Assembly: GCF_014195325.1 (NCBI RefSeq)
Contig: NZ_JACIBK010000004.1
Location: 310,001-374,000 of the forward strand
Reading direction: 5' to 3'
Length of the DNA stretch: 64,000 bases
Origin: Rhizobium sp. BK650
GTDB taxonomy: Bacteria; Pseudomonadota; Alphaproteobacteria; Rhizobiales; Rhizobiaceae
Numbering within the stretch: the first letter of the stretch is position 1; each line of letters starts with the position of its first letter. A program made the translations under genes and the position numbers. The notes under the pieces were generated by a model. It was not told where the DNA came from. It worked only from the letters and a program-made list of their open reading frames with translations, and searched no databases. Below, piece by piece: positions 36,481 through 46,920 of this stretch.

Positions 36481-38607
36481 ATGTCGTCGAATCTTGCGGG
36501 TGGGCACGTTCGGACCCAAACGTCTTCCATCATTACGACAACGGTCTGTTTTGTCCTTGTCGCTCTCGTCTTGACAGGCCTCATGGCCCATGTCGTGGTC
36601 ACGATGGCCCGATCTGCAAACGAGATCGATGATGCCAGGGCCACTCGCGCCGCCCGTGCGGCGATTGCAGCTTTTGCCAGTCGCCTGAGCGCGACAACCA
36701 CGGACAACGCCGTTTGGGATGACGCGTATCAGGCGATTTCATCCCCTGCTGCCGCGGATTGGGCCTATGAGAACTGGGGTAAGACCAGTGCGGATTACGC
36801 GCTCTACGACGGCGCGATCGTAATTGGCCCCGACGGCTCCTCGATCATCTCCGCCTATGCCAAAGGTAAGCCCTTCGAGCCGGGTGCGTTTTTTGGCGAT
36901 GCCTTTTACCGGCAGATCGACAAAGCCGCCGCCCCGGGACGGGGGCCGGTCGTCAATTTCATAAAGACCGAAACAGGCATCGCGCTGATCGTGTCACAGG
37001 CAGTCCAGCCTTTCGCCGCACAAGGCGAGCTCCCGAAACTGAGCGTGCTGAGCCTCTACAAGGATCTCACGCCAGAAGTTCTCAGCACGCTTTCGGGCGA
37101 ACACGAACTCGAAGGGCTGCGTATTGCTGCCACGCCAGAGGCGGGCCTGCTGAGCACCCCGATCACAGACATGGGGGGTGACGTCATCGGTCATCTTGTC
37201 TGGCCTAGTAAAGCGCCCGGAAATACCGTGTTTCACCAGGTCTATCCTTACGTTGCTGCTGCGGTCATCATCCTCGTGATGTTCCTTGGGGGTGTCCTGC
37301 TGGTAGGTGCGATCGAGGCCCGGCGCCTGCACCAGCAGGCGCAGGCAGCGATCTTCCAAGCGAACCACGATAGCCTAAGCGGCCTGTTGAACAGGCATGG
37401 GCTTCTCGCACTGCTGGAAGAGTTTGAAGGCAATGACTTTTCCTCGCCCCGGCTCTTTCTGGTCGATCTCGATGGATTCAAGGCTGTCAACGACGCCTGG
37501 GGGCATGCGGTAGGGGATGATCTGATCCGGATCGTATCGAGGGCCCTCATCGCCTGCCACCCTGAAGCCGTAGCGGCGGCACGGCTGGGAGGCGACGAAT
37601 TTGCGCTGGTGCAGATTGGGAACGCTGCACGCAAAGAGATAGAAGAAACTGTTTTGGGACTGTTTGCCGAACCCTTCAAGATCGACGGGCGGACGATCGA
37701 AGTCGGTGCTAGCATCGGGTCTGCCGCGCGAGAGGAAGACATGACGCCCTTGGAGCTTCTCCGCAGGGCAGACATGGCGCTCTATCGCGCCAAGGAAAAT
37801 GGCAGAGGCCGGGCGATCGAATACGACCCGGAACTGGATCGGGAGCGTCAAAGGATCGCCGAAATGGAAGGCTTGCTTAAGAGCGCTATCAGCAATGGTG
37901 CGATCGAAGCATTTTTCCAGCCGCTCGTCTCCGCCAGCACAGGCGTTGTCACCGGTCTTGAAGCGCTTGCGCGTTGGCGGGCTCCAACTGGCAACATCAG
38001 CCCTGAGATTTTCATTCCGCTTGCCGAGCGGTGCGGCCTCATCGACGCGCTCGGCGTTCATATGCTGAAAACATCGATAGAACACGCCAAGAATTGGCTC
38101 GATCTGACATTGTCGGTGAACGTTTCGCCGGTTCAACTCTGCAATCCGGAATTCGCCGCCGAAGTGATCTCGCTCCTGCACGAGCTCGATTTCGATCCGA
38201 AGCGCCTGACATTGGAGATCACCGAAGGCGTGCTCATGACAAATCCGGAACAGGCCCGGCGGTCGATAGATCACCTTAAACAGGTCGGCATAAAATTCGC
38301 CCTTGATGACTTTGGCTGCGGCTATGCAAGCATCGGCGCACTGAGGCAATTCGGGTTCGATCGAATGAAGATCGACCGCTCGCTCGTCTCCGCTCTCGAC
38401 CAAGGCTCGAATGGCGCCGATGTTCTGAGGGCAACCATCTCTTTGGCGACCGCTCTGCAGATTCCCGTCACGGCGGAAGGCATCGAGAATACGCGCCAGG
38501 CGGCGATCCTGCGAGAGGCTGGCTGCGATCAGCTGCAAGGCTATCTGATCGGAAAACCTATGTCGGCAAACGACATCTCCGCCAAGCTTCAGGACCATGC
38601 CGCATGA
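36481..38607 (+). CDS. CHASE4-GGDEF-EAL cyclic-di-GMP protein
   Basis: 708 residues. A membrane helix (residues 12-36), a periplasmic CHASE4 sensor (with AVWDDAYQAI and WGKTSADYALYDGAIVIGPD), a second helix near 258-280, a GGDEF domain with intact RLGGDEFALV, and an EAL domain with EALARW, VNVSPVQ, LEITEGVLM, DDFGCGYAS, KIDRSLV, AEGIEN and LQGYLIGKP. Both active sites look complete, so it may make and break cyclic di-GMP, steering motility or biofilm in response to an external signal. No RxxD inhibition site precedes GGDEF. Monocistronic, with a terminator after it. Confidence 0.92.
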   Translation: MSSNLAGGHVRTQTSSIITTTVCFVLVALVLTGLMAHVVVTMARSANEIDDARATRAARAAIAAFASRLSATTTDNAVWDDAYQAISSPAAADWAYENWGKTSADYALYDGAIVIGPDGSSIISAYAKGKPFEPGAFFGDAFYRQIDKAAAPGRGPVVNFIKTETGIALIVSQAVQPFAAQGELPKLSVLSLYKDLTPEVLSTLSGEHELEGLRIAATPEAGLLSTPITDMGGDVIGHLVWPSKAPGNTVFHQVYPYVAAAVIILVMFLGGVLLVGAIEARRLHQQAQAAIFQANHDSLSGLLNRHGLLALLEEFEGNDFSSPRLFLVDLDGFKAVNDAWGHAVGDDLIRIVSRALIACHPEAVAAARLGGDEFALVQIGNAARKEIEETVLGLFAEPFKIDGRTIEVGASIGSAAREEDMTPLELLRRADMALYRAKENGRGRAIEYDPELDRERQRIAEMEGLLKSAISNGAIEAFFQPLVSASTGVVTGLEALARWRAPTGNISPEIFIPLAERCGLIDALGVHMLKTSIEHAKNWLDLTLSVNVSPVQLCNPEFAAEVISLLHELDFDPKRLTLEITEGVLMTNPEQARRSIDHLKQVGIKFALDDFGCGYASIGALRQFGFDRMKIDRSLVSALDQGSNGADVLRATISLATALQIPVTAEGIENTRQAAILREAGCDQLQGYLIGKPMSANDISAKLQDHAA

Positions 38608-38707
38608 GGCCGCGCCCGACGGCGCAGATCTTTCAGCCGCCGAAGGTTAAGAGCACAGAACTACACCGGCCGCTACGGCTGATATGACACTCTCTTGCGG
38701 AACAGAA

Positions 38708-38746
38708 GCGGCCGGCATGCGATGAGGATGCCGGCCGCTTTCGTTT
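38708..38746. terminator. Terminator between GGDEF-EAL and P450 genes
   Basis: An 11-bp perfect stem (GCGGCCGGCAT at 38708-38718 with ATGCCGGCCGC at 38728-38738) followed by TTTCGTTT. It separates two convergent genes. Confidence 0.8.
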
Positions 38747-38767
38747 CGCGATATCGGAGATGATGGC

Positions 38768-40012
38768 TTACCAGACGAGATCCAGGCGATCGAGGCCGTG
38801 GAAGTGATAGACATCCTTGACGACAGGCGTCTTCGCCAGTTTCAGCCCTGGCAGGCGCTTGAACAGGATCGGCAGGACGACGTTGAGCTCCAGCCGCGCC
38901 AGTGGTGCGCCGATGCAGAAATGAATGCCGGCGCCGAAGGAGAGGTTGGCCGCCTCGTTGCGGTCGGGCTTGAAGGTGAGGGGATCGCTGAATTTCGCCG
39001 GGTCGAGATTGGCGGCCGCCAGGATCATGCTCACCTTGTCGCCGCGCTTGAACTCTATGCCGTCGATCTCGGCGGGTTCGAGAGCCCAGCGCTGGAAGAT
39101 GTGGACGGGCGCGCAGATACGCAGCGATTCCTCGACGGTACGCTCGGTGGCAGCTTCGTCACGGAAAAGCTCGGCCGGATCGTAGCCGCTATCCAGGATG
39201 ACGCGCACCGAATTGCCGATCTGGTGGACCGTTGCCTCATGGCCGGCGTTGAGCAGCACGATGGTCGTCGAAACGAGCTCGTCTTCCGTCAAGTACTGAC
39301 CTTTGTGCTCAGTATGGATCATGTGGGTCAAGAGGTCGTCGCGAGGTTCGGCACGGCGTTCGGCAATGACGGTCTTCACGTAGTCGGAAAATTCCCGGGC
39401 CGCTTGCTCTGCTGCGTCCTCGTCCGCCCGGGTGCGCCCGAACATATACATGCGCACATAGGCATGCGACCACTTGAGCAGCTGCGGTCCCATCTCCTCG
39501 GGAATGCCGATCATGCGGGCAATCATCGTCACCGGAATGATATCGGCGAAGGCTGATAGCAGCTCGACTTCGCCCTTGCCGGCAAAGGCGTCGATCAGCC
39601 GGTTGGCAAGTTCTTCGATTTCGGCCTTCATTTTCTCGACATGGCGCGAGACGAAGGCGCGGTTGACGAGGGTGCGCAGCCGTGTGTGTTCCGGCGGCTC
39701 CAGTTCCAGGAGCGAATAGCGCTCAGCGAGATCGAAGCCAGCGATATGCGGATCGGGATCGGGAAGGCCGAGCTCCTCACGGCTGGCAATATGCAGGATC
39801 TGCCGGCCGAAGCGGCGGTCGCGCAGCAGTCCGTTCACATGATCGTAGCCAGTGACGAACCACTGCTTCTGCTGTTCCCAGTAGAAGGTGGGGCAATGGG
39901 CATGAAGCGCTGCATAGACCGCATTGGGGTTGCTGTAGAAAGCCGGGTCGTTGCCGTCGAGCGACACGCGGCGGGTTGCTGGATCGATCTTGAGAAAGGG
40001 TGGTATCATCAT
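38768..40012 (-). CDS. Cytochrome P450
   Basis: 414-residue soluble bacterial P450. The heme-Cys loop is FGAGIHFCIGAPLARLE, the oxygen-activating I-helix motif is LNAGHEAT, and the ExxR is in VEESLR. These are class I enzymes needing a ferredoxin and reductase, none encoded nearby. The substrate is unknown. The first two codons are both ATG and either may start translation. It ends in a shared terminator region with the GGDEF-EAL gene. Confidence 0.92.
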   Translation of the reverse strand: MMIPPFLKIDPATRRVSLDGNDPAFYSNPNAVYAALHAHCPTFYWEQQKQWFVTGYDHVNGLLRDRRFGRQILHIASREELGLPDPDPHIAGFDLAERYSLLELEPPEHTRLRTLVNRAFVSRHVEKMKAEIEELANRLIDAFAGKGEVELLSAFADIIPVTMIARMIGIPEEMGPQLLKWSHAYVRMYMFGRTRADEDAAEQAAREFSDYVKTVIAERRAEPRDDLLTHMIHTEHKGQYLTEDELVSTTIVLLNAGHEATVHQIGNSVRVILDSGYDPAELFRDEAATERTVEESLRICAPVHIFQRWALEPAEIDGIEFKRGDKVSMILAAANLDPAKFSDPLTFKPDRNEAANLSFGAGIHFCIGAPLARLELNVVLPILFKRLPGLKLAKTPVVKDVYHFHGLDRLDLVW

Positions 40013-40057
40013 GGGCAGAGGCTTAGCGGATTTGCCGGGCCCCGAAAAGGTAGCGGT

Positions 40058-41311
40058 TTAGCCCGCGCGCGAGAGTACACCCATACGGCGCAACGCTTCG
40101 ACCTGATCGTCGACGGTCGGCACTAGTTCTCCGGCATGCGAATTCGGTTCGCCAGGCGCGGGTGCTGCGGTCTCCTCCTCGCCGAAGACGACCGTACAGT
40201 TGCGGCCGGCAGCTTTTGCCGCATAGAGCGCCCGGTCGGCGGCCGATACCATCCGGTCGATATTGGCCTCGATCGCTGCGGACAATGCGATACCGACGCT
40301 GACAGTAGCGGGGATCAGTGCCTCGCCGGTACTGACCGGCAGGCGGCAGAATTCGGAGCGGATCGCTTCCGCCAGTGCTTCCGCTTCCGTCTGATCGCGG
40401 ACCGTCACGAAGGCTGCAAACTCCTCGCCGCCCATACGGCCGAAGATATTATTGGGGATGTATTGGCGGGCAAGGCGGGCAAACGCAGTCAGGACGGCGT
40501 CGCCCGACTGATGGCCGAAGCGGTCGTTGACCCGCTTGAAATGGTCGAGGTCGAAGAGGATGACGCCGACTTGATGCTGATCGTCATGCGCCTTTTCCTG
40601 AATCTTATCGAAATAGCCGAGGAGGCCGCGCCGGTTCAGAACGCCTGTCAGCGAATCCGTAAGCGTCAGGAGGCGCAGGTGGCGTTCCGACCGTTCCATG
40701 ATGAGACGACAGGTGAGCGCGAAGGCGATGGTGAGCAGGAAGGCGCTGGCCATGGCGGCCCCGCCGCCGAAATTCGTCGCCTCCTTGTCCGAAGGAAGTA
40801 TGAGCGCCATCGCCACAGCCACGCCGAAGCAGAGGAAGGCCTGCAGCACGAAGATCGCCATCAGCTTGATGCGCGTGCGCTCGCGGTTGATGTCGCCGGC
40901 GGCGACCGCCATGGCAAGAGCAGTGGCCCCGGTGGCCGAGGAAAGATTGTAGAGAATGACCCGGTTGGAATAATCTTCGTTGATCCACGGCAGAAAGACG
41001 CCGGCAAGCCAGATGGCCGGCGGCAGCAGCGCCCACCATTCCAGCTTCTTGCGGTCGAGCACCAGAAATCCGGCGGCCCAGGCGCTCTGGCCGAGCAGGG
41101 CGACGGCATTGCCGATTTCGATTGAAAGCAAATCTGGAATTTCGCCGCGGGCTGCGACGAGCGCAAAGCCCAAGCCGCTGAACAGAAAGCCGAGCCCCCA
41201 ATAGAGGTAGGCGCCGCCTTTCTGGTTGTGGCGCCAGGCCACGAAAAGAACCAGAGCCAGCGTCAGTGCTTCGGAGCACCAGATGGACAGACCTGTAGCG
41301 ACATTGAACAC
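40058..41311 (-). CDS. Membrane diguanylate cyclase (GGDEF)
   Basis: 417 residues, GTG start after AAGGGG. About six to seven N-terminal helices form a sensory membrane domain. The GGDEF domain (about 220-385) has LTLTDSLTGVLNRRG, LFDLDHFKRVNDRFGHQSGD and the active-site MGGEEFAAF. The residues five positions before GGEEF are IPNN, so the RxxD product-inhibition site is missing. It should make cyclic di-GMP. It is 45 bases upstream of the P450 gene on the same strand, so the two may share a transcript. Confidence 0.9.
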   Translation of the reverse strand: MFNVATGLSIWCSEALTLALVLFVAWRHNQKGGAYLYWGLGFLFSGLGFALVAARGEIPDLLSIEIGNAVALLGQSAWAAGFLVLDRKKLEWWALLPPAIWLAGVFLPWINEDYSNRVILYNLSSATGATALAMAVAAGDINRERTRIKLMAIFVLQAFLCFGVAVAMALILPSDKEATNFGGGAAMASAFLLTIAFALTCRLIMERSERHLRLLTLTDSLTGVLNRRGLLGYFDKIQEKAHDDQHQVGVILFDLDHFKRVNDRFGHQSGDAVLTAFARLARQYIPNNIFGRMGGEEFAAFVTVRDQTEAEALAEAIRSEFCRLPVSTGEALIPATVSVGIALSAAIEANIDRMVSAADRALYAAKAAGRNCTVVFGEEETAAPAPGEPNSHAGELVPTVDDQVEALRRMGVLSRAG

Positions 41312-41460
41312 GGCAGCAACCCCTTGAATGTTGATCGCATTCTGGCCGAAGAAGCTCGCCGTTTGATTAATGGGATAAATCTGACATGGACGATCTGCCG
41401 ATAAGCTTTCCGCCTGGTAAATGCGCGTAATATCCCTGAATGCGGTAATGCTTCCTTCAT

Positions 41461-41565
41461 CCTCTCACAGAGAAAAGCTGTGTGAGGCAAAGGTGGGGCC
41501 TCGCCGTTAGCGGGCGCTTAGAGGAAACGGGATAAGGAAATGCCAAACCCCATCCAGCGCCCGCT
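41461..41565. repeat. Two hairpins upstream of clpP
   Basis: CCTCTCACA pairs with TGTGTGAGG (41461-41469, 41479-41487, one mismatch) and AGCGGGCGCT pairs perfectly with AGCGCCCGCT (41509-41518, 41556-41565) across 37 bases. They lie in the 370-base spacer between the cyclase and clpP, ahead of the clpP promoter. They could be an sRNA, a terminator or regulator sites. No gene is seen in the spacer. Confidence 0.4.
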
Positions 41566-41589
41566 TCTTAACGTTATCCTCATGCGTGT

Positions 41590-41619
41590 CTTGAAGAGGG
41601 GGGCGGGGACACTCTATGT
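41590..41619 (+). promoter_or_regulatory. Likely clpP promoter (sigma-70/RpoH-like)
   Basis: CTTGAA at 41590-41595 and CTATGT at 41614-41619 are 18 bases apart (17 if the -35 is read as TTGAAG, 41591-41596), fitting the rhizobial -35 CTTGAC and -10 CTATAT and also the RpoH -35 CTTGAA. The predicted start is about 55 bases before clpP. Confidence 0.55.
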
Positions 41620-41681
41620 AGGAGGCAAGGCATTTTTCTTTGATTCCCGGCATTCGCCGGAAAGACGTTAAAAGGACGCAC

Positions 41682-42311
41682 ATGAGAAACCCAGTCGATA
41701 CCGCTATGGCCCTCGTGCCGATGGTTGTGGAACAGACCAATCGCGGTGAACGCTCCTACGACATCTATTCCCGCCTGCTCAAGGAACGCATCATTTTCCT
41801 GACCGGCCCCGTCGAGGACCATATGGCGACGCTCGTCTGCGCCCAGCTTCTCTTCCTCGAGGCCGAAAACCCAAAGAAGGAAATCGCGCTCTATATCAAT
41901 TCGCCGGGAGGCGTCGTCACCGCCGGCATGGCGATCTACGACACGATGCAGTTCATTAAGCCGGCCGTCTCGACCCTATGTATCGGTCAGGCCGCTTCGA
42001 TGGGCTCGCTGCTTCTCGCTGCTGGTCACAAGGACATGCGTTTCGCTACGCCGAACTCCCGCATCATGGTCCATCAGCCCTCGGGCGGTTTCCAGGGCCA
42101 GGCATCGGACATCGAGCGTCACGCCCGTGACATCTTGAAGATGAAGCGCCGCCTCAACGAGGTCTATGTGAAGCACACGGGCCGGACCTATGAGGAAGTG
42201 GAAAAAACGCTTGATCGCGACCATTTCATGGATGCGGACGAGGCCCAGTCCTGGGGCGTGATCGACAAGGTTCTGACATCGCGCGTCGAAATCGAAGGCG
42301 ATCAGGCCTAG
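41682..42311 (+). CDS. clpP: ATP-dependent Clp protease proteolytic subunit
   Basis: 209 residues. Serine protease ring that degrades proteins fed by ClpX or ClpA. The catalytic Ser is in [14 protein letters not shown], the His in [15 protein letters not shown] and the Asp in [11 protein letters not shown]. The propeptide-like N-terminus [19 protein letters not shown] is that of alphaproteobacterial ClpP. AAAAGGACGCAC precedes the ATG at 41682. clpX follows after 305 bases. Confidence 0.97.
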   Translation: MRNPVDTAMALVPMVVEQTNRGERSYDIYSRLLKERIIFLTGPVEDHMATLVCAQLLFLEAENPKKEIALYINSPGGVVTAGMAIYDTMQFIKPAVSTLCIGQAASMGSLLLAAGHKDMRFATPNSRIMVHQPSGGFQGQASDIERHARDILKMKRRLNEVYVKHTGRTYEEVEKTLDRDHFMDADEAQSWGVIDKVLTSRVEIEGDQA

Positions 42312-42395
42312 TAATAAATAGGGATGGTGTTTTCGCTGCCACAGTTCTATCCCATTTGTGATCGAACAAGGGGTTTCAACTGGCGGCGGAGACGC

Positions 42396-42441
42396 TAATA
42401 GTAACTATTAATGCTATGTTGAATTTTTGTGACATAGCATT
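42396..42441. repeat. Paired inverted repeats between clpP and clpX
   Basis: TAATAGT-A-ACTATTA at 42396-42410 is a perfect palindrome of operator size. It is followed by AATGCTATGT with ACATAGCATT (42410-42419 and 42432-42441), a perfect 10-bp stem. The rest of the 305-base spacer has no gene. The AT-rich palindromes suggest a regulator site or an RNA hairpin ahead of clpX. A TTAA-N7-TTGA also lies at 42408-42422. Confidence 0.4.
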
Positions 42442-42616
42442 CGGCATCCGAAGGGGAATTCGTTGCCGCCGGCACCCGGACATGATTGATTGGGACCGGT
42501 TCGTACCCCCTGAAGCCTTTGTCGGCAGAAACTCCGGGTAGGGGGCGCCGTCAGGGAGCTGATTGAGTGGACCGCGATTTCGTGTTCGAAATGCGGCGTG
42601 CTGGAAGGAAAGTGAT

Positions 42617-43894
42617 ATGAGCAAGGTCAGCGGCAGCAACGGCGGCGACAGTAAGAACACCCTCTATTGTTCTTTCTGCGGAAAGAGCCAGCACGAAGTC
42701 CGGAAGCTTATCGCCGGACCGACCGTGTTCATCTGCGATGAATGCGTCGAGCTGTGCATGGACATCATCCGCGAGGAGAACAAGTCATCGATGGTCAAGT
42801 CCCGTGATGGCGTTCCCACGCCCCAGGACATTATCAAGGTTCTCGACGAATATGTCATCGGCCAGCGTCAGGCGAAGAAGATCCTGTCGGTTGCCGTTCA
42901 CAACCATTACAAGCGTCTCGCGCACGCCTCCAAGAATGGCGACGTTGAACTGGCGAAGTCGAACATCATGCTGGTCGGCCCGACGGGTTGCGGCAAGACC
43001 TATCTCGCCCAGACGCTTGCCCGCATCATCGACGTTCCCTTCACGATGGCGGATGCCACCACGCTGACGGAAGCCGGCTATGTCGGTGAAGACGTCGAAA
43101 ATATCATTCTGAAGCTTCTGCAGGCTGCCGATTACAATGTCGAACGCGCCCAGCGCGGTATCGTCTATATCGACGAAGTCGACAAGATCTCCCGCAAGTC
43201 CGACAATCCGTCCATCACCCGCGACGTATCGGGCGAAGGCGTGCAGCAGGCGCTTCTGAAGATCATGGAAGGCACGGTTGCTTCGGTACCGCCGCAGGGC
43301 GGCCGCAAGCATCCGCAGCAGGAATTCCTGCAGGTCGACACGACGAACATCCTGTTCATCTGCGGCGGCGCTTTCGCAGGTCTCGACAAGATCATCTCCG
43401 CCCGCGGCGAGAAGACCTCGATCGGCTTCGGTGCAACCGTCAAGGCTCCGGACGATCGTCGCGTTGGCGAAGTGCTGCGCGAGCTGGAACCGGAAGATCT
43501 GGTTAAGTTCGGCCTCATTCCGGAATTCATCGGCCGTCTGCCGGTCCTGGCGACGCTCGAAGACCTCGACGAGGACGCGCTGATCCAGATCCTGTCCGAG
43601 CCGAAGAACGCGCTCATCAAGCAGTATCAGCGTCTGTTCGAGATGGAGGACGTCGAGCTGACCTTCCACGAGGATGCGCTGCGCGAAATCGCCCGCAAGG
43701 CGATCGTCCGCAAGACCGGTGCTCGTGGTCTGCGCTCGATCATGGAAAAGATCCTGCTCGACACGATGTTCGAACTGCCGGCGCTGGAAGGCGTACGTGA
43801 GGTCGTCATCTCCGAAGAGGTCGCCCGCGGTTCGGCTCGCCCGCTGTATATCTATGCCGACCGTCAGGACGAGAAGGCAAACGTTTCGGCGTGA
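42617..43894 (+). CDS. clpX: ATP-dependent Clp protease ATP-binding subunit
   Basis: 425-residue AAA+ unfoldase partner of ClpP. N-terminal zinc domain [17 protein letters not shown] with CDECVELC; Walker A GPTGCGKT; Walker [10 protein letters not shown]; sensor and pore loops including [10 protein letters not shown]; and the ClpP-docking LIGF loop region near [24 protein letters not shown] precedes the ATG at 42617, so the 18-codon frame extension is not used. A terminator follows. Confidence 0.97.
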   Translation: MSKVSGSNGGDSKNTLYCSFCGKSQHEVRKLIAGPTVFICDECVELCMDIIREENKSSMVKSRDGVPTPQDIIKVLDEYVIGQRQAKKILSVAVHNHYKRLAHASKNGDVELAKSNIMLVGPTGCGKTYLAQTLARIIDVPFTMADATTLTEAGYVGEDVENIILKLLQAADYNVERAQRGIVYIDEVDKISRKSDNPSITRDVSGEGVQQALLKIMEGTVASVPPQGGRKHPQQEFLQVDTTNILFICGGAFAGLDKIISARGEKTSIGFGATVKAPDDRRVGEVLRELEPEDLVKFGLIPEFIGRLPVLATLEDLDEDALIQILSEPKNALIKQYQRLFEMEDVELTFHEDALREIARKAIVRKTGARGLRSIMEKILLDTMFELPALEGVREVVISEEVARGSARPLYIYADRQDEKANVSA

Positions 43895-43919
43895 AGCTTG
43901 CCTCGATAACCGTTATTTT

Positions 43920-43950
43920 AAGGGGCTTGCCTTGTGCGGGCCCCTTTCTA
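43920..43950 (+). terminator. Terminator after clpX
   Basis: AAGGGGC (43920-43926) pairs with GCCCCTT (43940-43946), followed by TCTA. A 13-base loop makes it moderate. Confidence 0.65.
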
Positions 43951-44185
43951 TTTGAAAACGGGTGCCGGGCGCTGTTAATAGTTGCGGGCAAGGGTGAAAA
44001 CAGCCTTGGCCGATATTGCGCAAACGATGACCCTTGGCAATGATGCTGTGATTCCGTAGCGTGTTGCTGGCGTTGCTATTTTAGGCCGTTCGGAAATGGT
44101 AAGCGTCGCTCCAGATAGGCGCTTCATTGTGTTGGCGTTCCATGTAATAAGCTGTCACAACCGTGGAACGCGGGCGTTAACGTGG

Positions 44186-44213
44186 CTTGAAAAGCGTAGT
44201 CAGAACCTCCACT
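44186..44213 (+). promoter_or_regulatory. Possible RpoH-type promoter of lon
   Basis: CTTGAAA at 44186-44192 is a perfect heat-shock -35, and 13 bases on is CCTCCACT, a partial match to the RpoH -10 CCCCATNT. It lies about 85 bases before lon. An 8-bp inverted repeat, GCGTTCCA/TGGAACGC (44135-44142, 44164-44171), lies just upstream. The rest of the 400-base clpX-lon spacer is empty. Confidence 0.45.
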
Positions 44214-44295
44214 TGTAACAGCAAGTGAGAGTGCCGGCCGGTCCCAAGCGGCCGCGCCAAAGAGCCCGGTAACGGGACGATGGAAAGGAATAAAA

Positions 44296-46713
44296 ATGAC
44301 GAAGAAAACGTCTGTAGCGAGCAGCACCGCTTATCCTGTTCTCCCCCTGCGCGACATCGTGGTGTTCCCCCATATGATCGTGCCGCTGTTCGTCGGGCGG
44401 GAAAAGTCGATTCGCGCGCTCGAAGAGGTCATGGGGTCCGACAAGCAGATCATGCTGGTTACCCAGATCAACGCCAGCGACGACGACCCGGACCCGTCTG
44501 CGATCCACCGCGTTGGTACGGTCGCAAACGTGCTGCAGCTCCTGAAGCTGCCTGACGGCACCGTCAAGGTTCTGGTCGAAGGCCGCGCCCGCGCCGAGAT
44601 CGATACCTATACGAGCCGTGAAGATTTCTACGAGGCCCTTGGCCATGTTCTCGAAGAGCCGCACGACGATCCGGTAGAGCTGGAAGCTCTGTCGCGTTCG
44701 GTCGTCTCTGAATTCGAAAGCTATGTAAAGCTCAACAAAAAGATCTCGCCCGAGGTTGTTGGTGCTGCCAGCCAGATCGACGATTATTCCAAGCTTGCCG
44801 ATACGGTCGCCTCGCACCTGTCGATCAAGATCACCGAGAAGCAGGAGATGCTGGAAACCACCAGCGTCAAGGCTCGCCTCGAAAAGGCGCTCGGCTTCAT
44901 GGAAGGTGAAATCTCGGTCCTGCAGGTCGAAAAGCGCATCCGCTCGCGCGTCAAGCGCCAGATGGAGAAGACCCAGCGCGAATACTACCTGAATGAGCAG
45001 ATGAAGGCGATCCAGAAGGAGCTCGGCGACGGCGAGGAAGGCCGCGATGAGATGAGCGAGCTGGAAGAGCGCATCGCCAAGACGAAGCTCTCCAAGGAGG
45101 CCCGTGAAAAGGCTGATGCTGAGCTGAAGAAGCTGCGCCAGATGAGCCCGATGTCGGCGGAAGCCACAGTCGTGCGCAACTATCTGGATTGGCTGCTCGG
45201 TATCCCCTGGGGCAAGAAGTCGAAGATCAAGGCCGATCTCAACAACGCCGAAAAGATCCTCGAAGCCGATCACTTCGGTCTCGACAAGGTCAAGGAGCGC
45301 ATCGTCGAGTATCTGGCGGTCCAGGCTCGCGCCACCAAGATCAAGGGTCCGATCCTGTGCCTCGTCGGCCCTCCGGGCGTCGGCAAGACCTCGCTTGCCC
45401 AGTCTATCGCCAAGGCGACCGGCCGTGAGTATGTCCGGATGGCTCTCGGCGGCGTTCGTGACGAAGCGGAAATCCGCGGTCATCGCCGCACCTATATCGG
45501 CTCGATGCCCGGCAAGGTCATCCAGTCGATGAAGAAGGCGAAGAAGTCCAACCCGCTGTTCCTTCTCGACGAAATCGACAAGCTCGGCCAGGACTATCGC
45601 GGCGACCCGTCTTCGGCTCTGCTGGAAGTGCTCGACCCGGCTCAGAACTCGACCTTCATGGATCACTACCTGGAAGTCGAATACGATCTGTCGGACGTGA
45701 TGTTCATCACCACGGCGAACACGCTGAATATCCCGGCTCCACTGATGGACCGCATGGAAATCATCCGTATCGCCGGCTACACCGAAGATGAGAAGCGCGA
45801 AATCGCCAAGCGGCACCTGCTGCCGAAGGCCATCAAGGAGCATGCGCTGCAGCCGAACGAATTCTCGGTCAGCGATGATGCCCTGATGGCGATCAGCCAG
45901 CAGTACACTCGCGAAGCCGGTGTTCGTAACTTCGAACGCGAACTGATGAAGCTCGCCCGCAAGGCGGTTACCGAGATCATCAAGGGCAAGGTGAAGTCGG
46001 TTCATGTCACGGCCCAGAACATCGATGACTACCTGGGCGTTCCGCGCTTCCGCCACGGCGAAGCCGAGCGTGAGGATCAGGTCGGCGTCGTTACGGGCCT
46101 TGCCTGGACGGAAGTCGGCGGCGAGCTGCTGACGATCGAAGGCGTCATGATGCCCGGCAAGGGCCGCATGACCGTCACGGGTAACCTGAAGGAAGTAATG
46201 AAGGAATCGATTTCGGCGGCGGCCTCCTACGTCCGCTCGCGTGCCGTCGATTTCGGCATCGAGCCGCCGCGCTTCGACAAGAGCGATATCCATGTGCATG
46301 TGCCGGAAGGCGCAACGCCGAAGGATGGTCCCTCGGCCGGTGTCGCCATGGCAACCGCGATCGTGTCGATCATGACCGGCATTCCGGTCAACAAGGATGT
46401 GGCGATGACGGGTGAGATCACCCTGCGCGGCCGGGTCCTGCCGATCGGCGGCCTGAAGGAAAAGCTGCTTGCCGCACTGCGCGGCGGCATCAAGAAGGTG
46501 CTGATTCCGGAAGAGAACGCCAAGGATCTGGCCGAGATTCCGGACAATGTGAAGAACAGCATGGAGATCATTCCGGTCTCCCGTATGGGCGAAGTGATCA
46601 AGCACGCGCTGGTCCGTCGTCCCGAGCCGATCGAGTGGGATGGCACGGTTGAAACACCTGTTATCGCGACGGTCGAAGGGCTCGACGATGCAGGAGCAGC
46701 CATAGCTCATTGA
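44296..46713 (+). CDS. lon: ATP-dependent Lon protease
   Basis: 805-residue soluble AAA+ protease that degrades misfolded and regulatory proteins. The N-terminal substrate domain begins [15 protein letters not shown]; Walker A is [14 protein letters not shown]; the protease dyad is the Ser in [13 protein letters not shown] and the Lys in [26 protein letters not shown] precedes the ATG. Its antisense strand carries an open frame of 836 codons, which is only a shadow of its codon use. A strong terminator follows. Confidence 0.98.
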   Translation: MTKKTSVASSTAYPVLPLRDIVVFPHMIVPLFVGREKSIRALEEVMGSDKQIMLVTQINASDDDPDPSAIHRVGTVANVLQLLKLPDGTVKVLVEGRARAEIDTYTSREDFYEALGHVLEEPHDDPVELEALSRSVVSEFESYVKLNKKISPEVVGAASQIDDYSKLADTVASHLSIKITEKQEMLETTSVKARLEKALGFMEGEISVLQVEKRIRSRVKRQMEKTQREYYLNEQMKAIQKELGDGEEGRDEMSELEERIAKTKLSKEAREKADAELKKLRQMSPMSAEATVVRNYLDWLLGIPWGKKSKIKADLNNAEKILEADHFGLDKVKERIVEYLAVQARATKIKGPILCLVGPPGVGKTSLAQSIAKATGREYVRMALGGVRDEAEIRGHRRTYIGSMPGKVIQSMKKAKKSNPLFLLDEIDKLGQDYRGDPSSALLEVLDPAQNSTFMDHYLEVEYDLSDVMFITTANTLNIPAPLMDRMEIIRIAGYTEDEKREIAKRHLLPKAIKEHALQPNEFSVSDDALMAISQQYTREAGVRNFERELMKLARKAVTEIIKGKVKSVHVTAQNIDDYLGVPRFRHGEAEREDQVGVVTGLAWTEVGGELLTIEGVMMPGKGRMTVTGNLKEVMKESISAAASYVRSRAVDFGIEPPRFDKSDIHVHVPEGATPKDGPSAGVAMATAIVSIMTGIPVNKDVAMTGEITLRGRVLPIGGLKEKLLAALRGGIKKVLIPEENAKDLAEIPDNVKNSMEIIPVSRMGEVIKHALVRRPEPIEWDGTVETPVIATVEGLDDAGAAIAH

Positions 46714-46755
46714 GCTTCGGGTGCCGTATTTATGCCCAATTGTGGCAAATCATGC

Positions 46756-46785
46756 AAAAGGCCGGCGGAAACGCCGGCCTTTTTT
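46756..46785 (+). terminator. Rho-independent terminator of lon
   Basis: A 12-bp stem (AAAAGGCCGGCG with CGCCGGCCTTTT, loop GAAA) ending in TTTTTTG. Confidence 0.9.
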
Positions 46786-46920
46786 GTGAAAACCTCATGT
46801 AGACGCTTGCTTTTCCTTGATTTGCAGGGTTTTTGAGTTCCCGGCGGGCCTGATGAAAGCGATTTCTGCGCCTAGCTTACAGATTGAGTTGTTTCAAACC
46901 ATTTAGAAAGGGGTGGAAAC

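Noticed and set aside
42785..43669. Open frame of 294 codons antisense to clpX
   Set aside because: It is a shadow of a certain gene, with no start signal.
44200..46710. Open frame of 836 codons antisense to lon
   Set aside because: It mirrors the lon codon pattern of a GC-rich genome, has no ribosome site and its translation resembles no family.
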